NCBI GenBank assembly: GCA_016188155.1
Contig: JACPIH010000009.1
Span: 1 to 53,350, forward strand
DNA length: 53,350 nucleotides
Origin: Candidatus Woesearchaeota archaeon
GTDB lineage: Archaea; Nanobdellota; Nanobdellia; Woesearchaeales; UBA10216
Direction: 5' to 3'
The notes below the pieces were generated by a model, which searched no databases, was not told the DNA's origin, and was given only the letters and a program-made list of their open reading frames with translations. The position numbers were made by a program, and so were the translations under genes. Of the stretch, positions 48,545 to 53,350 are shown piece by piece. How positions within the stretch are numbered: the stretch's first letter is position 1; every line of letters starts with the position of its first letter.

Positions 48545-50679
48545 CTCACAACCGCATCGTCCTCAGCGTCAACAGAAATTATTTCCTTGTCAGTCCTTAG
48601 CGGCTTGCCGCCGTAAACAACCTTTTCGTCTTTGACTTTGAGGCTAAGCCTGTAAAATTCGTCAATGGCAATCTGTGTTTTGTTCGCGAGGATTGCCTTC
48701 GCGTCAGAGCCTTCCGGGAAAACAAGGTCTCCAGGGACAGAATCCTGGGGCGAAACAACCACGACCTTTTTCCCGTCGTCAGCAGCGAGGAGCATTCCCT
48801 GGCTTTCGTAGCCCCGAAGCTTTGCGTACTTGAGGTTTGAGGCAACAACGATTTTTTTGCCAAGAAGCCCGTCCTTTTTGTAGTAGGGGCGAAGCCCGGC
48901 AACAAGCTGGACTTTTTTGCTGCTGCCAACATCGACCTTCAAAACGTAAAGCTTGTCAGCATCAGGGTGCTCGGTTATTTCCTGTATTACTCCGACTTTG
49001 AGCACTGCAGGGAAAACTTTTGCAAGCGAGATGGTTTCCTCGATGGGGGCAAAAAATATCCTGGACTGGCCGATTTTGCTGCCAGCAAGCCTCCTGCCCA
49101 GGCTGTCAAAGCTGAGCTTTTCGATGCCATCAACGCCAAGCAGCCGCAAAACCTTCTCGGAATACTTCGGAAGTACTGGAAGCGACAGCAGAGCCAGGTC
49201 TTTAACTATATTCGCGGCAGCTGTGACTACGCCGTGGCATTTCTTTTTGTCTGTCTTGACAAGCTGCCAAGGCTGGTTATCCTGGAAATAGCGGTTTCCA
49301 ACGCTGCTTATCTCCAACAGGCCCCTGACGGCTTCCTTGAAATTGTATTCGGAATAATGCTTTATTGCAGCCTCGTACTTTGGCTGCAGCTGCTGCAGGA
49401 AGAACTTTTCGTCATCACCAAGGTCGCCAAGCCTTGAATCGAAGTTGTTGTTTATGAAAACCAGGGTGCGGTGGACAAAGTTGGCAATATTGCTGACGAG
49501 GTCGCTGTTTATTATAGTCTTGAAGTCCTCAAAGTCCAGGTTTATGTCACTTATTGCCTTCACAAGGTGAGAGGCGTAATAAAACCTGAGGAACTCAGGC
49601 TGGTGGTCGGCCACAGCAAGGTAATCCTTTGCCGTCAGGAAGTTGCCACGGGACTTTGACATCTTCTCGCCGTTTATCGTCAGGTGGCCGTGCACGGCAA
49701 GGTCTGAAGGGAGGTTAAGGCCTACGCCCATCAGCATTGCAGGCCAGAAGAGGAAGTGGAAATAGATGATGTCCTTGCCAATGAAATGGATTATTCTGGC
49801 GTTTTCATTGTGCCAATATGCCGCTGTTGCCGTCTGGTTCAGCTTTTCCTTGGAATATTTTTCCGTTGCCGCTATGTAGCCAATGGGCGCATCAAGCCAT
49901 ACGTAATAGTATTTGTTAAGCTCGCCCGGAATCTTAAAGCCAAAGTAAGGATCATCCCTTGATATGTCCCAGTCCTGCAACCCGTTCTTAATCCACTCAG
50001 CAACAAAATTCTTGACATCAGGCTGGATTTTATCATTGCTGTCAAGCCACTGCTGCAGCTGCTGCGAAAAGCTGCTGAGCTTGAAAAAATAGTGGAGCGA
50101 CTGCTTCCTTACAGGCACAGCGCCGCAAATCGCACACCTAGGCTCGATAAGGTCAACTGGCTGGTAGGTTGCGTTGCACTTCTCGCACTGGTCGCCGTAC
50201 TGGTCTTCTGCTCCGCATTTGGGGCATTTTCCCTTGACATAACGGTCAGGAAGATACCTTTTGCAGTTTTCGCAGTAAGTAAGCTCAACCAGGCGCTGGT
50301 AAATCAGCTTTTTCTCTGTCAGCTTTTCGAAAAAGAAGTCGCTGTAGAACTTGTTCTCGGGGCTGTTGGTTGAGTGGTAAACGTCAAAGTCAATAAAAAA
50401 CGAGGCAAAATCCTCCCTGTGGTCGTCGTAATACTTCGCAATAAGCTGCTCCGGAGGAATTTTTTCCTTGGCAGCTGCTATCTCTATGGGCGTGCCATGG
50501 GTGTCGTCAGCGCAGACAAACACGACATCCTTGCCTGAAAGTTTCAGAAACCTCACAAACGCGTCTGCCTGGACATACTCGACCAGGTGGCCAAGGTGAA
50601 TGGAGCCATTGGCGTAAGGCAGGGCTGCTGTTACGAGGATTTTCTCTTTCAGTTCAGACTTTTCCAGCTTCTTTATCAT
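48541..50679 (-). CDS. metG: methionyl-tRNA synthetase with C-terminal tRNA-binding domain
   Basis: Class I synthetase of 712 aa. SIHLGHLVEYVQADAF (about residue 22) is the HIGH-type motif and KMSKSRGNFLTAKDYL (about 335) is KMSKS. A double zinc knuckle (CENC, CPKC, CEKC, CAIC, about residues 137-185) is present. The C-terminal ~110 residues form the EMAPII/Trbp111 OB-fold: VGVIQEITEHPDADKLYVLK and VASNLKYAKLRGYESQGMLL. A TATA element (50701-50710) is 22-31 nt before the ATG. The B3/4 protein gene follows with overlap. Confidence 0.95.
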   Translation of the reverse strand: MIKKLEKSELKEKILVTAALPYANGSIHLGHLVEYVQADAFVRFLKLSGKDVVFVCADDTHGTPIEIAAAKEKIPPEQLIAKYYDDHREDFASFFIDFDVYHSTNSPENKFYSDFFFEKLTEKKLIYQRLVELTYCENCKRYLPDRYVKGKCPKCGAEDQYGDQCEKCNATYQPVDLIEPRCAICGAVPVRKQSLHYFFKLSSFSQQLQQWLDSNDKIQPDVKNFVAEWIKNGLQDWDISRDDPYFGFKIPGELNKYYYVWLDAPIGYIAATEKYSKEKLNQTATAAYWHNENARIIHFIGKDIIYFHFLFWPAMLMGVGLNLPSDLAVHGHLTINGEKMSKSRGNFLTAKDYLAVADHQPEFLRFYYASHLVKAISDINLDFEDFKTIINSDLVSNIANFVHRTLVFINNNFDSRLGDLGDDEKFFLQQLQPKYEAAIKHYSEYNFKEAVRGLLEISSVGNRYFQDNQPWQLVKTDKKKCHGVVTAAANIVKDLALLSLPVLPKYSEKVLRLLGVDGIEKLSFDSLGRRLAGSKIGQSRIFFAPIEETISLAKVFPAVLKVGVIQEITEHPDADKLYVLKVDVGSSKKVQLVAGLRPYYKKDGLLGKKIVVASNLKYAKLRGYESQGMLLAADDGKKVVVVSPQDSVPGDLVFPEGSDAKAILANKTQIAIDEFYRLSLKVKDEKVVYGGKPLRTDKEIISVDAEDDAVVR

Positions 50680-50700
50680 GAGAGAAAAAGGAACTTGGAG

Positions 50701-50710
50701 TGTTTAAATA
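50701..50710 (-). promoter_or_regulatory. TATA box of the metG-B3/4 operon
   Basis: CTATTTAAAC-like element on the minus strand, 22-31 nt before the metG ATG. Confidence 0.5.
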
Positions 50711-50729
50711 GTTTGCCACAATACACTGC

Positions 50730-51365
50730 TTACAAATGCTGTTGAAATTGAAAGGAGGAGATAACATGTAAATCAGGCACTGCCGGTTTCACTTTTTCTC
50801 TTAGCGGGACGGCTGCAATTGCAGCAACAACAGCTAGTTCGTCACGACTGAGTTGATTCTGATTTGGATTGAATGTTCTTTCAAGATAGTAAGTTACAGA
50901 CAAACCACCGTCATGTTCAAGCACAACCCCGTAACCGTGCATTGTGAAGAATCGAGTCGTACGCCTGAAACATGTTTCAGGACGATGAATAAGCGGTTGC
51001 CCAATCGCAAAAGCCACTTGTTCAAATATTCGCATCATGATGGTAAGCATTCCTGAACCGAAACCTTGTCCTTTTGGTTCAGCAGCTATATAGCCGCTTC
51101 TAACTTCTAAGTCCCTGTTAAACATGTTCGGCAGCGGAAGTTCATATGCTGCATGAACCAAGCCACTTGCTCGCCCTATGCCGAGAACAACTATTTCATC
51201 AGGACGCTCATCTGACGTTACCGAAGCCATTAAGCTCTCTTCCAGACCAGGCAGATAGTAGTCTCGAATTTGTTGCCAAGTCACACCATGCGGCGCATGG
51301 GCTTTTACAAGAAGAGCTGCAGCTTGCTCAACGTCTTCGGTCCTGCAAAGTCTTAATTCAAGCAT
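50730..51365 (-). CDS. GNAT-family N-acetyltransferase
   Basis: A 211-aa protein. LELRLCRTEDVEQAAALLVK is a typical GNAT N-terminus and RSGYIAAEPKGQGFGSGMLT (about residues 88-107) contains the acetyl-CoA motif Q-x-x-G-x-G. FFTMHGYGVV matches the usual later motif. The substrate cannot be told. It has its own A/T-rich promoter region and mixes CGN and AGR arginine codons. Confidence 0.8.
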   Translation of the reverse strand: MLELRLCRTEDVEQAAALLVKAHAPHGVTWQQIRDYYLPGLEESLMASVTSDERPDEIVVLGIGRASGLVHAAYELPLPNMFNRDLEVRSGYIAAEPKGQGFGSGMLTIMMRIFEQVAFAIGQPLIHRPETCFRRTTRFFTMHGYGVVLEHDGGLSVTYYLERTFNPNQNQLSRDELAVVAAIAAVPLREKVKPAVPDLHVISSFQFQQHL

Positions 51366-51415
51366 ATTTAATCTAATGGAAATTTTTTTAATACTTAAAA
51401 CTTTGTAGTTGCATA

Positions 51416-51856
51416 TTAGAAATCTTCGGCTTCGCCAGAGCCCGCAACCCCGCCCTTCCCCTTCTTCTCCTTCATCTTCTTAGTGACGTCAATGTTGGCT
51501 TTGCACTTTATACACTGGAACCGCAAAGTAGGGATGCCCTCAATGTTTTTCCTCTTATACTGAATCTGAGCTTCGCCGCTGCTGCCGCAAGCTGGACAGG
51601 TATATTCTGCATTTGCTGTTAAGGATTCTTCATATGATTTTTTGTCAACGCTGTAGCCGCAGCTTGGGCAGACGTATTCATTTGCCCTGGTCTTGACCTT
51701 GCCCTTGCTGTCCCTTGGCTTGCCCATAATAGACTTTTTGCACTTGGGGCAGGTCTGCTTGAAAACCCACACCTTAACAGAACCCTTGCCGCCTTCAAGG
51801 GAGCGCTGCGTGAAGTAAACGCACTCGTCCATCGATTCTGGCTGCTTGAGGGCCAT
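51416..51856 (-). CDS. multi-zinc-ribbon protein
   Basis: A 146-aa protein with four CxxC pairs: CPKC (about 36), CPSC (about 63), CPAC (about 85) and CIKC (about 115), forming two or more zinc ribbons. The last one, YTCPACGSSGEAQIQYKRKN to LRFQCIKCKANI, resembles the ribbon of TFIIS/RPB9-type factors. The end is Lys/Gly/Glu-rich. Likely nucleic-acid-binding; a transcription role is possible but not shown. Confidence 0.75.
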   Translation of the reverse strand: MALKQPESMDECVYFTQRSLEGGKGSVKVWVFKQTCPKCKKSIMGKPRDSKGKVKTRANEYVCPSCGYSVDKKSYEESLTANAEYTCPACGSSGEAQIQYKRKNIEGIPTLRFQCIKCKANIDVTKKMKEKKGKGGVAGSGEAEDF

Positions 51857-51926
51857 AGAAAGAAAACACGTTGCAAGGGTTATTTAAAGTTTTCTTTAGC
51901 TGCCACAGCCGCTAAAACAAAAACAA

Positions 51927-51932
51927 TTTAAA
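51927..51932 (+). promoter_or_regulatory. TATA-like element before the 12-codon ORF
   Basis: TTTAAA about 45 nt before ATG 51972, predicting transcription from about 51954, just ahead of the GAGGTGAT ribosome-binding site. Confidence 0.4.
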
Positions 51933-51971
51933 CGCCAAGGACATTAGTAGCTTTCAGCAGAGGTGATAACT

Positions 51972-52010
51972 ATGTGCGGAACATGCGCAAAGCACAAGAA
52001 GCCAAAGTAA
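51972..52010 (+). CDS. 12-aa CxxC microprotein
   Basis: ATG to TAA encodes MCGTCAKHKKPK. It has a strong Shine-Dalgarno sequence (AGAGGTGAT at about 51959-51967) with correct spacing and a TATA element upstream, which is unusual care for a random 12-codon frame. The Cys-x-x-Cys and a following His could bind a metal or take part in thiol chemistry. It lies about 100 nt before the thioredoxin-like lipoprotein gene. Short length makes it uncertain. Confidence 0.45.
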   Translation: MCGTCAKHKKPK

Positions 52011-52072
52011 ATCGCGCTTGGTTGTCTTGGTTGTAAATCACAGTTAAGACTTCATTTCTTGCTAAAAGGGAT

Positions 52073-52083
52073 AATTATAAATA
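52073..52083 (+). promoter_or_regulatory. TATA box of the thioredoxin-like lipoprotein and ccdA
   Basis: AATTATAAATA lies 24-34 nt before ATG 52107. Confidence 0.5.
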
Positions 52084-52106
52084 CGATGCTGCTTAGGGGA
52101 GTTGGC

Positions 52107-52688
52107 ATGAGGGCAAGGCTTATTGCGGCACTGGTCATGGCACTAGTTGCTATGCTCGCTGTTGCAGGGTGCTCTCCATCGCAACTGCAGGAAAAACCAG
52201 CAGCCAGCACAATTCCAGATGACGAAAAAGAATGGAGTGACCTGGGAACCTTCCAGGTGGTAAACGACGCAGGCGAAGAAGAGCCTGCAGCGGCAATAGC
52301 AGAAGTAACAGCAACAGGCGCAAAACAGCTTGCCAAAAACTTCTACGAGTTCGGCAAGGCAGCTTATGACGGTGCGCTGAAAGAAGGCAAAATCGTTTTC
52401 CTTGACTTTTATGCAAACTGGTGCCCCATATGTAAGGCAGAGTCGCCGGAAATAACAGCGGCATTTAACGAGCTTAATGAAGAAAACGTTGTTGGGTTCA
52501 GGGTCAACTACAATGACGACCAGACCGATGCAGACGAGAAGGCTTTGGCAAAGAAGTTCGGCATAGCATACCAGCACACAAAGGTTGTCATAGCGCCTGA
52601 TGAGAAGGTGCTGTCAAGAACACTGAGGCAGCAAAGCAAACAGGAAGTGCTGGACCAGATAAGGGAATCCATCACAGCAGCAGGATAA
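52107..52688 (+). CDS. thioredoxin-like lipoprotein
   Basis: A 193-aa extracytoplasmic thiol-redox protein. MRARLIAALVMALVAMLAVA followed by GC is a lipoprotein signal peptide with lipobox VAGC (about residues 18-21). After a flexible acidic linker, the thioredoxin fold shows KIVFLDFYANWCPICKAESP (about 97-116) with active-site CPIC, and a later AKKFGIAYQHTKVV, where Gln-His replaces the usual cis-Pro region. ATG 52107 is chosen by the signal peptide, by AGGGGAG just before it and by the TATA box at 52073-52083. CcdA follows 23 nt later. Confidence 0.88.
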   Translation: MRARLIAALVMALVAMLAVAGCSPSQLQEKPAASTIPDDEKEWSDLGTFQVVNDAGEEEPAAAIAEVTATGAKQLAKNFYEFGKAAYDGALKEGKIVFLDFYANWCPICKAESPEITAAFNELNEENVVGFRVNYNDDQTDADEKALAKKFGIAYQHTKVVIAPDEKVLSRTLRQQSKQEVLDQIRESITAAG

Positions 52689-52711
52689 GCACGTGAAGGT
52701 GATAAAGGAAA

Positions 52712-53350
52712 ATGGTTGAACTCACGTTGTTTGGGGCATTTGCGGCAGGGCTGGCTTCGTTCCTGTCTCCGTGCGTGCTGCCTCTGGTGCCGGCATTTGT
52801 AGCTTACCTGTCGGGAACATCAGCGGCAGAAGTGAAACAAGACAAGGCAAGGGCCAAGGTAGCCATTTTCATAAACACCATCCTGTTCGTGGCTGGCTTT
52901 ACACTCATATTTGCGCTTCTTGGAGCGCTGATTAACAGCGTTCTTCTCAATGTGTCATATACTGTAAAAGACGTTCTTGCAAAGGCAGGCGGGATAATAA
53001 TAATACTGCTTGGCCTCGTGCTCCTTGGCGTCATAAAGCCGGCGTTCCTGCAGCAGGAACACAAGCTCAGGCTCAAAGGGCTCAAGCCGAGCTACCTGAC
53101 ATCCTTCCTGTTTGGGTCTGCATTCGCCGTAGGGTGGACTCCGTGTGTGGGCGCAATACTGGGAGCAATACTCACGCTTGCCCTGACCCAGCCATCCATA
53201 GCGTTTTGGCTGCTGTTCGCATACGGACTAGGCCTGGGGCTGCCTTTCATCGCAGTAGGGCTGTTCACTTCAAGAGCAACAGAACTTATTAATAAGTATC
53301 AGAATGTAATGAAATATGTCAGCATAGCGGCAGGAATAATACTAATAGTG
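52712..53350 (+). CDS. ccdA: CcdA/DsbD-type membrane thiol transporter (partial)
   Basis: Membrane protein that passes electrons from the cytoplasmic thioredoxin to thiol proteins outside the membrane. The 213 residues seen run off the right edge. FLSPCVLPLVPAFVAYLSG (residues about 17-35) and VGWTPCVGAILGAILTLAL (about 136-154) carry the two redox cysteines and prolines of the family, with six membrane segments. GGTGAT/AAGGAAA precede ATG 52712. It is the natural electron donor for the thioredoxin-like lipoprotein encoded just upstream. Confidence 0.93.
   Translation, partial: MVELTLFGAFAAGLASFLSPCVLPLVPAFVAYLSGTSAAEVKQDKARAKVAIFINTILFVAGFTLIFALLGALINSVLLNVSYTVKDVLAKAGGIIIILLGLVLLGVIKPAFLQQEHKLRLKGLKPSYLTSFLFGSAFAVGWTPCVGAILGAILTLALTQPSIAFWLLFAYGLGLGLPFIAVGLFTSRATELINKYQNVMKYVSIAAGIILIV

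Noticed and set aside
1-53350. CRISPR arrays, insertion sequences, transposase or phage genes
   Set aside because: None were seen on either strand; the only dispersed repeats are short hairpins without coding parts.

Overview
The window reads as a genome fragment from an archaeon of the DPANN type, most like a metabolically capable Diapherotrites-type lineage (the lineage is inference). The archaeal assignment is firm: aIF2-alpha, eS27, eL42, eS19, eL39, eL31, PDCD5, GINS, Cbf5 and archaeal-type PEP carboxylase are present. Many genes have a TTTAAATA-like TATA element 22-35 nt before the start codon, implying leaderless mRNAs, while genes inside operons carry GGTG/GGTGAT Shine-Dalgarno sites. 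Several genes look bacterial: MetK, class II fructose-bisphosphate aldolase, Lgt and CcdA.

Layout. 1-3.3 kb: translation genes (aIF2-alpha end, eS27, eL42), an unrecognised 491-aa protein and GINS. 3.4-12.4 kb: a radical SAM protein, three polytopic GT-C-like or YfhO-like membrane proteins and a large S-layer protein, plausibly a cell-surface glycosylation region. 12.4-13.8 kb: a candidate small RNA, tRNA-Leu(TAG) and an AbrB/PIN toxin-antitoxin pair. 13.8-19.3 kb: eS19, PDCD5, eL39, eL31, a GH63-like glycosidase, a DEAD-box helicase and Cbf5. 19.3-21.1 kb: small genes, including a probable three-gene toxin-antitoxin-like operon, then an odd tRNA with a degenerate half-copy beside it. 21.4-29.5 kb: secreted and lipoprotein genes, MetK, a HAD-like protein, a 746-aa protein of unknown function, a PhoU-like regulator, and a zinc-ribbon gene followed by two paralogous acidic microproteins. 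29.5-32.3 kb: a sugar-phosphate operon (PfkB kinase, class II aldolase, ROK kinase). 32.4-34.8 kb: Vit1/CCC1, Lgt and FTR1. 34.9-44.8 kb: a complete set of genes for lysine synthesis by the DapL route plus PEP carboxylase. 45-51.9 kb: an ACT-like protein, a second aspartokinase, ZPR1-like zinc finger, B3/4 protein, MetRS, GNAT and a zinc-ribbon protein. 52-53.35 kb: a 12-codon CxxC ORF, a thioredoxin-like lipoprotein and CcdA.

How they fit. PEP carboxylase makes oxaloacetate, the precursor of aspartate; LysC, Asd, DapA, DapB, DapL, DapF and LysA then lead to lysine. The Asd here lacks the internal segment that normally carries the catalytic histidine, which is the most surprising single observation. 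Lgt fits with the two genes that encode lipobox signal peptides, and CcdA plus the thioredoxin-like lipoprotein could maintain exported cysteine-rich proteins such as the one at 21390-22121. Other items for a second look are a family of tandem-hairpin elements at three intergenic sites, two candidate structured RNAs, the tRNA half-duplication, the paired microproteins and the 746-aa protein.
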